A stretch of DNA of 64,000 nucleotides from Bacillus sp. F19 (GCA_023823795.1 CP085710.1:770001-834000); one strand, 5' to 3'. Numbered from the stretch's first letter, positions 44,130-53,508 are shown. A program made the numbers and translations. Notes: generated by a model not told the origin, from the letters alone.

Positions 44130-44657
44130 ATGCAAGATTTAAAGTATCCTATTGGTCTTTTTTATGCACCTGAAAAAATAGAAACAATCCATTTGAAAGG
44201 CTGGCTCGATGAACTGGCTGCAGCGCCCTCAAGATTAAAAACAGCCGTTTTGGATTTATCAGATTCACAGCTGGATACGCCTTATCGCGAAGGAGGGTGG
44301 AGCGTGTGCCAGGTAGTTCATCATTTGGCAGACAGTCATATGAATGCTTATATAAGAATAAAACTTGCTTTAACAGAAGAGAACCCGGTTATTCGTCCAT
44401 ATGAGGAAAAGGCATGGGCAGAATTGGACGATTCAAAGCATGGGGAAATTGAGGTGTCGCTCGTATTGCTTGAGCATTTGCATAAACGCTTGGTCATGCT
44501 TGCATCGTCTCTCTCTGAATCTGATTTAAACAGGACATTTTATCACCCTGCGAATAAAACCTCCGCTACACTGGCTGAAACACTGGGTGTTTATGCGTGG
44601 CATGGGAATCATCATATTGCTCATATTGAGAGCCTTAGAAAAAGAATGGGCTGGTAA
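44130..44657 (+). CDS. DinB/YfiT-family metal-dependent protein
   Basis: A 175-aa four-helix-bundle protein of the YfiT/DinB superfamily. A His triad is suggested by VCQVVHHLADSHMN (His near 67-68) and the C-terminal AWHGNHHIAHIESL. In B. subtilis YfiT acts as a bacillithiol S-transferase (BstA), so conjugating thiols to toxic electrophiles is a plausible role. GGAGAGGG precedes ATG. It is monocistronic with a strong terminator. Confidence 0.88.
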   Translation: MQDLKYPIGLFYAPEKIETIHLKGWLDELAAAPSRLKTAVLDLSDSQLDTPYREGGWSVCQVVHHLADSHMNAYIRIKLALTEENPVIRPYEEKAWAELDDSKHGEIEVSLVLLEHLHKRLVMLASSLSESDLNRTFYHPANKTSATLAETLGVYAWHGNHHIAHIESLRKRMGW

Positions 44658-44660
44658 GTA

Positions 44661-44693
44661 AACAGGAGATCTTCACTGAGAGATCTCCTGTTT
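44661..44693 (+). terminator. Rho-independent terminator
   Basis: AACAGGAGATCT pairs with AGATCTCCTGTTT around a short loop. Confidence 0.9.
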
Positions 44694-44710
44694 CATTAAT
44701 AATGTAGATA

Positions 44711-44861
44711 TGGGCTAAACGGGCGGTTCCGCATTTCTCATTGTCCAGCTCCACCGCCCAACCCCTCGGTCAGAACAGATTCCCCCAAAAAGTCAAACCC
44801 CGACTTTTCGGGTGAATCCTTATCTGCCTGTCGGGGCTAAACGGGCGGTTCCGCTTTTCTA
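44711..44861. repeat. Dispersed hairpin repeat copy, full length
   Basis: This copy has long complementary arms: CCACCGCCCAACCCC on the left and GGGGCTAAACGGGCGG on the right, around an inner AAAAAGTC/GACTTTT hairpin. An extra GGGCTAAACGGGCGGTTCCG precedes it. Its last three bases supply the stop codon of the minus-strand lipoprotein gene. Confidence 0.9.
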
Positions 44862-45716
44862 GGCAGCAGGATCAACCTCAACTGCCTCATTTAACACTTC
44901 TTCAGGAATAGAGAAGTTCTCAAGCTCATTCATTTCTGAGAATTCAGATGTGATCGTTTGCTGCATTTCGATCTTCTGTTCATTTTCAGTAATGAACATT
45001 TTAATGTCCATTTTTAATGATTTGGGGAAATAGGTTTCTTTGTCAAGCGTGTACGTATAATCAATTTGCTCAATGTCCATTTGCTCCAATGCTGCCTTCA
45101 TAGCAGGATCAGAGCCCATCATATTCCCTGTAAGACTCATCAGTTTTTCACCATTGCCTTTAACATTAAATATATATTCACTTTCGGTTTCTTCCATCTG
45201 GATATCATCTGCCATTTGTTCCAGCTGTTTGATTTGCTCAGCAGGAGTCATCGTTTTCTGCTGATTCATCATTTTACCCATGCCTGGTCCAGCCTGCTTC
45301 ATTTTAACCCATCCGCCTGACTGCACATCTTTTATGTAAATGAATTCCTTATCCATATACATATCAATTGTATTCGTTTGTCCTTCAGCTTCCATTTGCA
45401 TCGTTTGCTGCATGACAAGAGGCTCTACAATTGTTTTTGTCTGCATATCTGCATTTGTCTCCATCGTTCCTTCTTCAGATGTCATAATCATATTCAGTGT
45501 GCCGTCCATAGCGAAATTTTTAAGCTCAGCAGATTTTTCACTTGCAGCTGCCAATACTTCCTGAGATGTTGCATTTTTGTCAGTTTCACTTGTTTCTTTG
45601 GTTTCAGCAGTCTCTGAAGCTTTATTATCTTCTTTTTCTGTAGTAGCGGTGCTTTGACCGCATCCAGCTAAAAGCAATGCAAACAATAAACTGATAATCC
45701 ATCCTGATTTTTTCAA
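44859..45716 (-). CDS. DUF6612-type lipoprotein
   Basis: A 285-aa lipoprotein: signal sequence, lipobox LLAGC, a Thr/Glu-rich linker, then an all-beta LolA/LppX-like domain (about residues 60-280) with repeated MEAEGQTNTIDMYMDKEFIYIKD-type strands, Met-rich in places. TTG at 45716 is preferred, about 10 nt after GAGGAG; an earlier in-frame TTG at 45737 overlaps that site. The stop codon comes from the adjacent dispersed repeat, so the C-terminus (EVDPAA) may be altered. Function unknown; possibly a lipid-binding surface protein. Confidence 0.8.
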   Translation of the reverse strand: MKKSGWIISLLFALLLAGCGQSTATTEKEDNKASETAETKETSETDKNATSQEVLAAASEKSAELKNFAMDGTLNMIMTSEEGTMETNADMQTKTIVEPLVMQQTMQMEAEGQTNTIDMYMDKEFIYIKDVQSGGWVKMKQAGPGMGKMMNQQKTMTPAEQIKQLEQMADDIQMEETESEYIFNVKGNGEKLMSLTGNMMGSDPAMKAALEQMDIEQIDYTYTLDKETYFPKSLKMDIKMFITENEQKIEMQQTITSEFSEMNELENFSIPEEVLNEAVEVDPAA

Positions 45717-45867
45717 AATTAACGAGCTCCTCTCCAATTTGATGAATCAAGGTGTACACTTTCTTAAACGATTAAAACTAAATAAAGTTTCACTTTTTTT
45801 CCATAACCCCTTATTTGTATTTGGGAAACATTTGAACTATTCCCTTTAGTATCCAATTTGAAACACT

Positions 45868-46044
45868 TTAAAAAAAATGACAAACAAAAAAGACCATTTT
45901 AAAATGGTCCTCTTTCTCTAAGCTTTTATTCAGATTCCCGCTTATAAAAGCAGCGATTCCTTTAATAAGCGTTAATGCCGTATTCCCGAGAGCTGCAATG
46001 CCTGAAGATTTATTTCCCTTTTTAAGAAGCTGAAAAAACGTCAT
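45868..46044 (-). pseudogene. Cation diffusion facilitator, N-terminal fragment
   Basis: The first ~38 residues (MTFFQLLKKGNKSSGIAALGNTALTLIKGIAAFISGN) match the first membrane helix of CDF metal transporters, where Asp-bearing helices should follow. The frame instead runs on as NLNKSLEKEDHFKMVFFVCHFF through a terminator-like hairpin and stops. About 240 residues are missing. It is a decayed gene. Confidence 0.7.
45886..45912 (-). terminator. Hairpin and U run after the CDF fragment
   Basis: GGACCATTTT pairs with AAAATGGTCT (minus strand), followed by TTTTTG. Confidence 0.8.
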
Positions 46045-46105
46045 ATGCCCACCTGCCAAATCATGATTATTTTTCGGCTGTTACTATCCTTCAAACCTGC
46101 TGAAA

Positions 46106-47230
46106 TTACTCAATTTCAATGTCAATATTCGTGTTTCGGATTGGATCGAGCCGCTCTTTCCGGAGAAGGTAAAGTCTGTAAGAATGGCTGCAGATGACCT
46201 TCAATATGGCGTAGGTCGGAACGGCAATAAGCATTCCAAGCAATCCGCCCATGCTTCCTGCAACAATCAGGAGCAAGATGATAGTTAAAGGGTGAATATC
46301 AAGTCTTTTGCCCATGATCAGCGGAGAAGAAATATTGCCGTCGATTTGCTGAATAATAATGACGACTATGAGTACTTGTACAACCATAATCGGTGAATCT
46401 AGGAAGCCTACAATTACAGCAGGGATTACTGCAATAAACGGTCCAAGGAATGGAATGACGTTTGTCAGCATCGCAAACATCGCAAGCAGAATGGAATAAT
46501 CAAGTCCAATGATTAAGTAACCTATGTACATCATTACACCAACGATTAGACTGACAAGAGCCTGTCCCTGAATGTACGAGCTAAGGGCATGATCCATATC
46601 TTTTAAAATGAGCTTCGCTTCGTTTGCCTTTGAATAAGGCAAAAAGCGCAAAACTTGTTTTGGTGCATATTCACCATCTTTCAGCAAATAAAAAACAATA
46701 AACGGCACCGTTACAAAGATTGTTGCAATGCTTGTCAGAATGTCGATGAAATTAGAAACACGGCTGCCGATATTGCTTACATTCGACTGGAAATAATCTG
46801 TAACAGAAGCTGTCATCTTTTCAAATGTCAAAATATCATTCTGTTCAAACCGGGCAAACCATTTATTTTCTCTAAGAGCGAGAAGATTATCCTGCAGGGT
46901 TTGCACAATCTGAGGAAAGTTATTGATCAGCTCTTGAAATTGTTTCTGAATAACCGGTCCGATCAAGAATACGACCAATGTTCCAAGGCCAATAACGAGC
47001 AGATAAATAATGATGATTGAGATGGTATTCGGAACGCCTTTTCTTCCTAAAAATCGTACGATCGGACGAAGTAAATAAAAGATGATCCCTGAAACCAGAA
47101 ACGGGAAAAATAGGGTCGTGAATATGATTTCAAGCGGTCTGAAAATGAAATCTACTTTAGTCGACAGGAGAATAATCGTTAAAAAGATAATGATTCCATA
47201 ACCAATTTTAAAAATGCGGTCCTTCGGCAA
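46106..47230 (-). CDS. AI-2E-family (TqsA/PerM-like) transporter
   Basis: A 374-aa protein. Helices are near residues 10-60, a soluble coiled stretch at 95-145 (QFQELINNFPQIVQTLQDNLLALREN), and helices to the end containing LTNVIPFLGPFIAVIPAVIVGFLDSP and GSMGGLLGMLIAVPTYAILK. Members export small molecules or ions; TqsA affects autoinducer-2 and others are Na+/H+ antiporters. TTG at 47230 follows AAAGGTGG by 9 nt and is preferred to the earlier in-frame start. The substrate is unknown. Confidence 0.88.
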   Translation of the reverse strand: MPKDRIFKIGYGIIIFLTIILLSTKVDFIFRPLEIIFTTLFFPFLVSGIIFYLLRPIVRFLGRKGVPNTISIIIIYLLVIGLGTLVVFLIGPVIQKQFQELINNFPQIVQTLQDNLLALRENKWFARFEQNDILTFEKMTASVTDYFQSNVSNIGSRVSNFIDILTSIATIFVTVPFIVFYLLKDGEYAPKQVLRFLPYSKANEAKLILKDMDHALSSYIQGQALVSLIVGVMMYIGYLIIGLDYSILLAMFAMLTNVIPFLGPFIAVIPAVIVGFLDSPIMVVQVLIVVIIIQQIDGNISSPLIMGKRLDIHPLTIILLLIVAGSMGGLLGMLIAVPTYAILKVICSHSYRLYLLRKERLDPIRNTNIDIEIE

Positions 47231-47417
47231 ATGACATGCACCACCTTTTGATGTATTTCTCACTTACATGAGTTTGCGGAGATTTGCCATATGTAGCTTT
47301 TCCCATAAGGGAAAAAAGTGAAACAAAGTGTTTTCATTATATCATGCCATAGCCCTGTCTCACTTACTCGTTACGATTACGCAGCAGGCTTCGCCATGAC
47401 ATTCCAGTATGAATCTG

Positions 47418-47789
47418 TTATTCCCAAAGTTTGTAATGTTTTTCAAGCTCATTAAGAGATAGTAAGTTTTTTTGCAGGGCTGCGGGACAAGAACGATTAT
47501 ATTTCATAATTTCTTCATTAATTTGCTCAGCTTCTGTTATACGTTTATCATCATCAGTGAGTTTCATCAATTTTTCTATGCGCTGCTTAATTTCTTTCTG
47601 CATTTTAATCCATGCAGGGAGGTAGTTTGCGTTTTTGACAATTTTCGTGAAAATATCCCCCTCCAGAGCGCTTTTTGGAAGTGGCTTACCCATGCCCGGC
47701 AATTTTTCAGCACCGCCTTTTTTTTCATAATCCTTATAAATAGAACTCATTAAATCTCTGTTAGATAAATCCTCATTGCTTTTCTTCAA
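47418..47789 (-). CDS. DUF1992 (DnaJ-C28 conserved domain) protein
   Basis: A 123-aa soluble protein. The DUF1992 core is seen as YEKKGGAEKLPGMGKPLPKSALEGDIFTKIVKNANYLPAWIKMQKEI, followed by a helical tail (NEEIMKYNRSCPAALQKNLLSLNELEKHY). TTG start preceded by AATAGGGGGAC. Members are often near stress or membrane genes and have no defined role. It is monocistronic. Confidence 0.88.
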   Translation of the reverse strand: MKKSNEDLSNRDLMSSIYKDYEKKGGAEKLPGMGKPLPKSALEGDIFTKIVKNANYLPAWIKMQKEIKQRIEKLMKLTDDDKRITEAEQINEEIMKYNRSCPAALQKNLLSLNELEKHYKLWE

Positions 47790-48147
47790 AAAAAGTCCCC
47801 CTATTGTTCATTTATAAAGATAACTTCTTGATGAATTTGGAAAGTCCTGTAAGGGTTTTAGTCAAATTTATGAAAAAGAAAAACCTATCATAATAGATAG
47901 GCTTCAAGGGCGGTATTCAAGCTTTGAACATAGGTGACATCAGTTTATATTATTGTCTCACATTCATTCTAACATAAGTAAACCATTATATAGGAAGAAG
48001 AAACATCCATGGATATTCATTCCGAAAATCTTTTTCCTCAGGCCAATTCCTAGACGATAGGCTGAATACTGCGATAAAATAGACCTATTCCTCTATTTGG
48101 TCTCTTCAAAGCGTTGTGTCAAAATGAAACTATGAGGTGATGCAGTA
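47790..48147 (+). other. Intergenic region, no gene seen
   Basis: About 358 bp between divergent genes. A hairpin CCTATCATAATAGATAGG is at 47883-47900. The rest must hold both promoters. I see no open frame with a ribosome binding site. Confidence 0.7.
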
Positions 48148-49617
48148 TTGGCGTTTTCTGTTGATCATATCATTTTAATTTTAGCTGTTCTTCTAACAAT
48201 CGGTGTTATGACTGCAAAGTTTTCCTCTCGGCTTGGTTTGCCTTCCCTAGTTTTTTTTATTGTTGTCGGTATGGTGCTCAACAATTATATTTATTTTGAT
48301 AATGCAAAGCTTGCCCAGTTATTTGGAATTATTGCCCTCGTGATTATTATTTTTGACGGGGGATTACAGACAAAATGGGTGGATGTCAAAAAAATTCTTG
48401 TGCCATCATCCATGCTTGCTACAATCGGCGTTTTTATTACGATGATCATAATCGGCGTATTTGCAAAATTCATTCTCGATTTAACCTGGCTTGAGGGGTT
48501 ATTGTTTGGAGCAATCGTTGGATCAACTGATGCAGCAGCAGTGTTTGCTGTTCTCGGCAACAAAAACATCAGAAAGAAGTTGACGTCTACTCTGGAGGCT
48601 GAATCTGGTACGAATGATCCAATGGCCGTATTTCTGACAGTAACGATCATTCATCTGATTGGGCAGCCAGATACGAGTTTTATTGGACTTGTCTTAAGAT
48701 TCTTCTGGGAGATGGGCTTTGGTCTTGCAGCAGGTTTACTCTTCGGAAAGCTTGCAGTGTGGACCATTAACAAAATAAATTTGGATTCATCCGGACTATA
48801 TCCGGTTTTATCGCTTGCCTTTGCCATTTTAACTTACAGCTTAACCACGTTCGCACATGCAAGCGGACTCCTTGCTGTTTATGTCATGGCTGTCATAGTC
48901 GGAAATTCAGATTTAACCTACCGCCATTCCATCATTCGTTTTAATGAAGGCTTTGCATGGATGATGCAGATTTTAATGTTTATATTACTTGGTTTGCTTG
49001 TGTTCCCGAATCAGCTTTTGGACATCGTTTGGGAAGGTTTGCTTCTGTCAGTGATCTTAATGATAGTGGCGCGTCCAATAGGAGTCTTCATCAGCATGTT
49101 TGCATCTAAGTTTTCTGTAAAGGAAAAACTGTTTATTTCCTGGGCGGGATTAAGAGGAGCGGTTCCGATCGTTCTGGCTACTTATCCGATGCTTTCAGGA
49201 CTTGAGAACAGTCAGCTGATCTTTAATGTCGTTTTCTTCGTTGTCCTGACTTCGGCGCTGCTTCAGGGTGCGACGCTTACCCCTCTTGCCAATAAGCTGA
49301 ACCTGTCAGAAAGCAAGAAAAATTCAGTGCCTCATACCCTTGAATTAATCTCGATCGGCAAAACTAATAATGAGATGATTGAGCTTGAGGTTGGGGAAGG
49401 CGCCACTGTTTCAGGAAAAGAATTAAAAGACATTGAGCTGCCGAATGATGCTTTAATAACGGCTGTTATAAGAGATGAAAAACTTCACACTCCGAGAGGA
49501 GATACAAATATTTTTTCAGGTGATACCTTATATATTCTCGTCTCCAAGAAAAACCGGGAAAAGATTAAAACGATTTTTCAGGGAGAAAACGTGGAGAGTG
49601 CCAGTAATTTTGAATGA
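48148..49617 (+). CDS. Potassium/proton antiporter, NhaP2/CvrA type
   Basis: A 489-aa antiporter of the CPA1/NhaP2 group. About 12 helices (residues 1-385) carry IIIFDGGLQTKW near 67 and the key ion-binding region GSTDAAAVFAVLGNKN near 127 and EAESGTNDPMAVFL near 152. A cytoplasmic TrkA_C domain follows (about 405-475; EVGEGATVSGKELKDIELPNDALITAVIRDEKLHTPRGDT). It exchanges K+ or Na+ for H+, and the TrkA_C domain would gate it by nucleotide. TTG start, about 6 nt after GAGGTGATG. It is monocistronic with a strong terminator. Confidence 0.9.
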   Translation: MAFSVDHIILILAVLLTIGVMTAKFSSRLGLPSLVFFIVVGMVLNNYIYFDNAKLAQLFGIIALVIIIFDGGLQTKWVDVKKILVPSSMLATIGVFITMIIIGVFAKFILDLTWLEGLLFGAIVGSTDAAAVFAVLGNKNIRKKLTSTLEAESGTNDPMAVFLTVTIIHLIGQPDTSFIGLVLRFFWEMGFGLAAGLLFGKLAVWTINKINLDSSGLYPVLSLAFAILTYSLTTFAHASGLLAVYVMAVIVGNSDLTYRHSIIRFNEGFAWMMQILMFILLGLLVFPNQLLDIVWEGLLLSVILMIVARPIGVFISMFASKFSVKEKLFISWAGLRGAVPIVLATYPMLSGLENSQLIFNVVFFVVLTSALLQGATLTPLANKLNLSESKKNSVPHTLELISIGKTNNEMIELEVGEGATVSGKELKDIELPNDALITAVIRDEKLHTPRGDTNIFSGDTLYILVSKKNREKIKTIFQGENVESASNFE

Positions 49618-49633
49618 ATATAGATGTAGAAAG

Positions 49634-49664
49634 CGATGCAGCACAAGCTGCATCGTTTTTTTTA
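49634..49664 (+). terminator. Rho-independent terminator
   Basis: CGATGCAGC pairs with GCTGCATCG, followed by TTTTTTTT. Confidence 0.95.
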
Positions 49665-49766
49665 TTGGGTCATTTAAATTCATATCAAAACATTATTCTT
49701 GGTCATTTTACAAAATTCGAGCTTTTTTACTATATATTGTCAGGATTGATATATAATAACAGTTAG

Positions 49767-49877
49767 ACAACCAGCAAAGCTGCTGAAAATGGCGTGACTG
49801 TGGAATGTACATGGGTTTTAGTTGAGCTCGGCGGAAAAAAGGTCTTGGTGGATCCGCTGAAAGTTGTCGGACCATAA
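49767..49877 (+). pseudogene. Remnant of a small protein gene
   Basis: A 36-codon frame directly after a TAG reads GVTVECTWVLVELGGKKVLV then DPLKVVGP and a stop. It has no start codon with a ribosome binding site. Regular alternation of hydrophobic residues suggests the last strands of a real protein. I do not recognise the family. Confidence 0.3.
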
Positions 49878-49925
49878 ACAGAGAACAAGGTTCCGCAATC
49901 CTTTTCTAATTTGGAGGGCTGTTAT

Positions 49926-50828
49926 ATGGAAGGGCTGCATATTTTTAAAAAGGGCAGTTACATCAATACGGTAAAACAGGAGTCGGCAGAATTAAGTCTG
50001 CTGCATAAAAATGAAGGAACAGAAATTCTCTTTCAAAGCATAGTGAAGGATCGCATGTTCTACATTTATCCAGGAGAAAAGAGAGACTCCTTTGAATTTT
50101 ATTACATCATTAAAGGGGAAGTTCTCTTTGAGGAGAATAACGAAAGCAAAGTACTGAAGGAGAAAGATTATTTCTATGTTCAGGACTTGAAAAAACCAAT
50201 CTTTTTTAAAGCTTTAACCGATTTAGAACTGCTTTGGTTTATTACAGAACCGGCATTTGATGATTTAAGCGACGAAATAGAGACATGGACAAGTATGGTA
50301 CAAAAAGTAGAACAAAAGGATCGCTACACATATAATCACAGTATGCGGGTTCAGGAGTATTCCATTAAGATTGCCAAAGAGATGGGACTTGATAAGAAGA
50401 GGCTTGAGAATCTCTATGTTGCATCGCTTCTTCATGATATCGGGAAAATTAACGTAAGGGCTGAGATCTTAAATAAACCTGACAAACTGACTGATGAGGA
50501 ATTTTCTATTATAAAGAAGCATCCCGCAGACGGAGCTGATATTTTAAAACATCAGAATGGTGTAAGTGATATCATTCTTCAGCATCATGAGAAATTAGAT
50601 GGTTCAGGCTATCCTTTTGGACTGAAATCGGAAGAAATCCTGCTGGAATCAAAAATCGTGACAGTAAGTGATACATATGATGCAATGACACAGGATCGTG
50701 TTTACCGGAGTGCGCTTAGTAAAGCCGAAGCGGTACGGGAACTGAAGAAATGGAGCGGAATTCATTTTGATCAAGAGATCGTTAATACGTTCATTTCAAT
50801 ATTGAAAAAAGAAGGTAAAATTGACTAA
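49926..50828 (+). CDS. HD-GYP phosphodiesterase with N-terminal cupin-like domain
   Basis: A 300-aa protein. Residues ~25-115 form a cupin-like sensor (YIIKGEVLFEENNESKVLKEKDYFYVQ). Residues ~125-300 form an HD-GYP domain with HNHSMR-type first His (YNHSMRVQEYSIKIAKEMG), LLHDIGKINV and HHEKLDGSGYPFG. The metal-ligand and GYP motifs are intact, so cyclic-di-GMP or a related dinucleotide hydrolysis is likely. ATG 49926 follows GGAGGGC. The combination of cupin and HD-GYP suggests that a small ligand controls the phosphodiesterase. Confidence 0.9.
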   Translation: MEGLHIFKKGSYINTVKQESAELSLLHKNEGTEILFQSIVKDRMFYIYPGEKRDSFEFYYIIKGEVLFEENNESKVLKEKDYFYVQDLKKPIFFKALTDLELLWFITEPAFDDLSDEIETWTSMVQKVEQKDRYTYNHSMRVQEYSIKIAKEMGLDKKRLENLYVASLLHDIGKINVRAEILNKPDKLTDEEFSIIKKHPADGADILKHQNGVSDIILQHHEKLDGSGYPFGLKSEEILLESKIVTVSDTYDAMTQDRVYRSALSKAEAVRELKKWSGIHFDQEIVNTFISILKKEGKID

Positions 50829-50899
50829 GGCATCTTTCTATTTTAACGCTTATTATCTTAGTATAATGGAACATACTTAAAGATGAAGGCAGTGAGAAA

Positions 50900-51505
50900 A
50901 TGGAGATTTCGGAAATACTTGTTTTTATAGAGGAGTATGGCTATCTTGCCCTGTTTGTAATGCTTTCTGCCGGAACCTTTTTTATTCCTCTTCCGAATGA
51001 AGTGATTGTTATGATGGGCGGATTTGCTTCATCTCATGGGATTCTGCACCCTGTACCTGCCTTTTTTTCATCCTATTTAGGGATCATGACGGCACTTACC
51101 TTCTGGTTTTTAGTTGGGAAAAGCTTTGGGGAACTGGCTCTGTCTTTTTTAATCAGAAGAAAAAGAGCGCAGCGCAGGTTTATCAAATTTCAGCAATTAT
51201 TTGCAAGACATGGCGAGTATACATTAGGCATGACCTATTTTTTCCCACTGCTGCGGCATCTTGGTCCAGTCCTCGCAGGCATGAATAAATTAAAGTTCTG
51301 GAAATTTGCTCTGCTGGCATATGGTTCATCCTTTTTGTGGGCCATTCTCTTTTTTTGTATGGGCAATAAATTCGGCTCTTCCATTGTAGCAGTAAATGGG
51401 TATCTTACTAAATTTGGACCATTTTTTATCGGGGTTGGATGTATTCTTTTTTTGTCGATTATCTTTATTAGATATTACAGAAGAAAGAAATTGAGATCAC
51501 ACTAA
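50900..51505 (+). CDS. DedA-family membrane protein
   Basis: A 201-aa protein with the DedA pattern: FIEEYGYLALFVMLSAGTFFIPLPNEVIVMMGG at the N-terminus, SSYLGIMTALTFWFLVGKSFG, and the functional motif MTYFFPLLRHLGPVLAGMNKLKFWKF. The family includes undecaprenyl-phosphate and lipid flippases, some proton-driven. The start ATG at 50900 has a weak upstream AGGCAGTGAG site. It is monocistronic. Confidence 0.92.
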   Translation: MEISEILVFIEEYGYLALFVMLSAGTFFIPLPNEVIVMMGGFASSHGILHPVPAFFSSYLGIMTALTFWFLVGKSFGELALSFLIRRKRAQRRFIKFQQLFARHGEYTLGMTYFFPLLRHLGPVLAGMNKLKFWKFALLAYGSSFLWAILFFCMGNKFGSSIVAVNGYLTKFGPFFIGVGCILFLSIIFIRYYRRKKLRSH

Positions 51506-51608
51506 AATGTATACATTGAAAAAGTCATTCAGGCAAGCAATCAAAGAAAGACAAAGACAATCAGCTTTTAAAATAACGATATTAAACAATTGCAGATAAC
51601 TGCTGAAA

Positions 51609-51639
51609 AACTCGGGTCATTTTATTCCCGGGTTTTTTT
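51609..51639 (+). terminator. Rho-independent terminator
   Basis: AACTCGGG pairs with CCCGGGTT across a 12-nt loop, followed by TTTTTATT. Confidence 0.85.
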
Positions 51640-51796
51640 ATTAGAATTGAACATCCAAACAAAAGAATATACCGTTAGCTTTTTAAACAAACCTTTAAAA
51701 GACAGTGTTTAGAAAACTGTCGAATTTCGGCGAAGGGGAAGCTGACGGATCATGTTAAGATGAAATTAGAATGTAACGATAGAAAGGAATAATGAT

Positions 51797-52363
51797 ATGA
51801 AAAAGATGCTCTCTCTATTAGGAATGCTCGTTTTACTTATTTTGCCGAATACAGCTTTTGCTCATACACATATGACTTCTTCAACGCCTGAAGAAGGATC
51901 AACAGTAACGGAACCAATGAAAGAAATTGAGTTAACCTTTGATACAGCGATTGAGTCACTAAGTACGATTTCATTAACTAGAGATGGTGCTGAGGTTCCT
52001 CTGGACGTGAAGGCTGAAGGAGAAACACTTAAAGGTATTACATCAAGTGAACTCGAAAATGGATCATACACAGCTGACTGGAAAATTATTGGAGAAGATG
52101 GACATGAGATGGAAGGCACTCTCGCCTTTACGGTTCAGCAAGAGGTCAAGGAAGAAGAGCCTCAATCATCAAAAGAAGACGAATCTGCTGTAAATAAGGA
52201 TAATCAGAAAGCTGATAATGAAAAGGCTGCAAAAACAGATGAAGAAACAGAAAATGCGGAATCAGAGCAGGCTAAGAACAGCCCGGTCATGACGATTATT
52301 CTTGTTGCTATTGGTGTCATTGCCGTTATTGGTATTGTTTTCTTAATGAAAAAGAAAGGCTGA
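51797..52363 (+). CDS. copC: CopC-family copper-binding protein, membrane-anchored
   Basis: A 188-aa protein. The signal peptide ends at AFA, leaving an N-terminal His (HTHMTSSTPEEGS), which is the Cu(II) ligand in CopC. The beta-barrel domain (about 25-118) contains LTFDTAIE and EDGHEMEGTLAF, where the second His is. Then come an acidic linker (EEEPQSSKEDESA) and a C-terminal helix (MTIILVAIGVIAVIGIVFLM). AAAGGA precedes ATG. Its CopD partner starts 5 nt downstream; in B. subtilis the two are fused in YcnJ. It probably scavenges copper for CopD. Confidence 0.9.
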   Translation: MKKMLSLLGMLVLLILPNTAFAHTHMTSSTPEEGSTVTEPMKEIELTFDTAIESLSTISLTRDGAEVPLDVKAEGETLKGITSSELENGSYTADWKIIGEDGHEMEGTLAFTVQQEVKEEEPQSSKEDESAVNKDNQKADNEKAAKTDEETENAESEQAKNSPVMTIILVAIGVIAVIGIVFLMKKKG

Positions 52364-52368
52364 TCAGC

Positions 52369-53442
52369 ATGGCTTATCTCATACCGATTGGAGAAGGGAT
52401 CACGTATGTTCTCTTCTCTTTCTTAATTGGGCATGTTGTCCTGCAGTTTGTCAAAAAAGACAAGAAACCTGATATTCGAATTCCTAAACCATTTTTGCTT
52501 CTAACTGTTTTGCTGATCGTTGTTTTTTCATTTCTGCCGGTATTAAAAATTATCCTGAGTTTTTATCATATGGCCGGTCTCAGTCAAACGATACAATCGG
52601 TATTGGCTGATTTTCAGGCAGGTCAATCGTGGTTAATGACGGCAGCCGCCGCAGCATGTCTATGGATTGCCATTTATTTGGATGGTTCTAAATATTTTCA
52701 GGGTGGACTTTTACTTTTCATGATTGTAGCTTTGGGATATGCAAGCCATGCAGCATCATTATCCTTCTGGCCGGGGATCGCATCTCACAGCATTCATTTT
52801 CTTTCCGTCACATTGTGGACGGGAGTATTGCTTCATACAGCTTGGTTTTCAAAAAAAACAGTGAATTGGCAGGCTTTCCTAAGCTGGTTTACGCCGTTTG
52901 CGCTCGTATGTATGACAGTTTTGACTGCAAGCGGGCTGATCGTCATGACATTTGTCGTCGATCTGAATGATTACGTCCAATCATGGAGCTTATCTTATGG
53001 ACAAGTGATTCTATTAAAACATATCAGTATAGTCCCGCTGCTGGTGTTTGCTTTTTTGAATGGCTTTGTAGGCAAAAGAGCCGGTCATATCCAGACTCTT
53101 GTCTGGGTAAGAGCTGAGAGCATTGTCGTCATGATCGTTTTCTTCTTAACAGGAGTATTAGGAACACAGGCTCCGCCGCATGATGTCAACACAACACTTC
53201 GTTCAGACGGTGCTTCGCCTTTATTTGAATTCATTAAAGGCTTAAAGATCGAGGCGCCAATTGAAATCGGATTTGCTTACTCACTGAATGGAATGCTGCT
53301 TTTTGTTTTTGAAGCCCTTTTTCTTGGCATGATCGTGATCAGTTTCATTAAAAAAAGAAATGCATATGCTGCTTGTGCATGTGCGGTATTATTCATTGTT
53401 TCAGCTTATCTTGCTTTCATGGCGATTGTTGCTGTGAGTTAA
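52369..53442 (+). CDS. copD: CopD-family copper import membrane protein
   Basis: A 357-aa protein with eight to nine helices. CopD features are ASHAASLSFWPGIASHSIHFLSVTLWTGVLLHTAWFSKK (residues ~124-162, three or more His) and GLIVMTFVVDLNDYVQSWSLSYGQVILLKHISIVPLLVF near 200. The last region has APPHDVNTTLRSDGASPLF, an extracellular loop with His. It starts 5 nt after copC. Together with CopC it would import copper for oxidase assembly, fitting the sco operon at 13.5 kb. Confidence 0.9.
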   Translation: MAYLIPIGEGITYVLFSFLIGHVVLQFVKKDKKPDIRIPKPFLLLTVLLIVVFSFLPVLKIILSFYHMAGLSQTIQSVLADFQAGQSWLMTAAAAACLWIAIYLDGSKYFQGGLLLFMIVALGYASHAASLSFWPGIASHSIHFLSVTLWTGVLLHTAWFSKKTVNWQAFLSWFTPFALVCMTVLTASGLIVMTFVVDLNDYVQSWSLSYGQVILLKHISIVPLLVFAFLNGFVGKRAGHIQTLVWVRAESIVVMIVFFLTGVLGTQAPPHDVNTTLRSDGASPLFEFIKGLKIEAPIEIGFAYSLNGMLLFVFEALFLGMIVISFIKKRNAYAACACAVLFIVSAYLAFMAIVAVS

Positions 53443-53508
53443 TTAAGCGTGCCGAACATAAGACAACAGTCTAACGAGGATATATACTAAAGTAAAGGAG
53501 GGATTCTC

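Noticed and set aside
43075-44142. Cys-rich plus-strand frames overlapping chrA
   Set aside because: They are out-of-frame shadows of the chromate transporter with no start signals.
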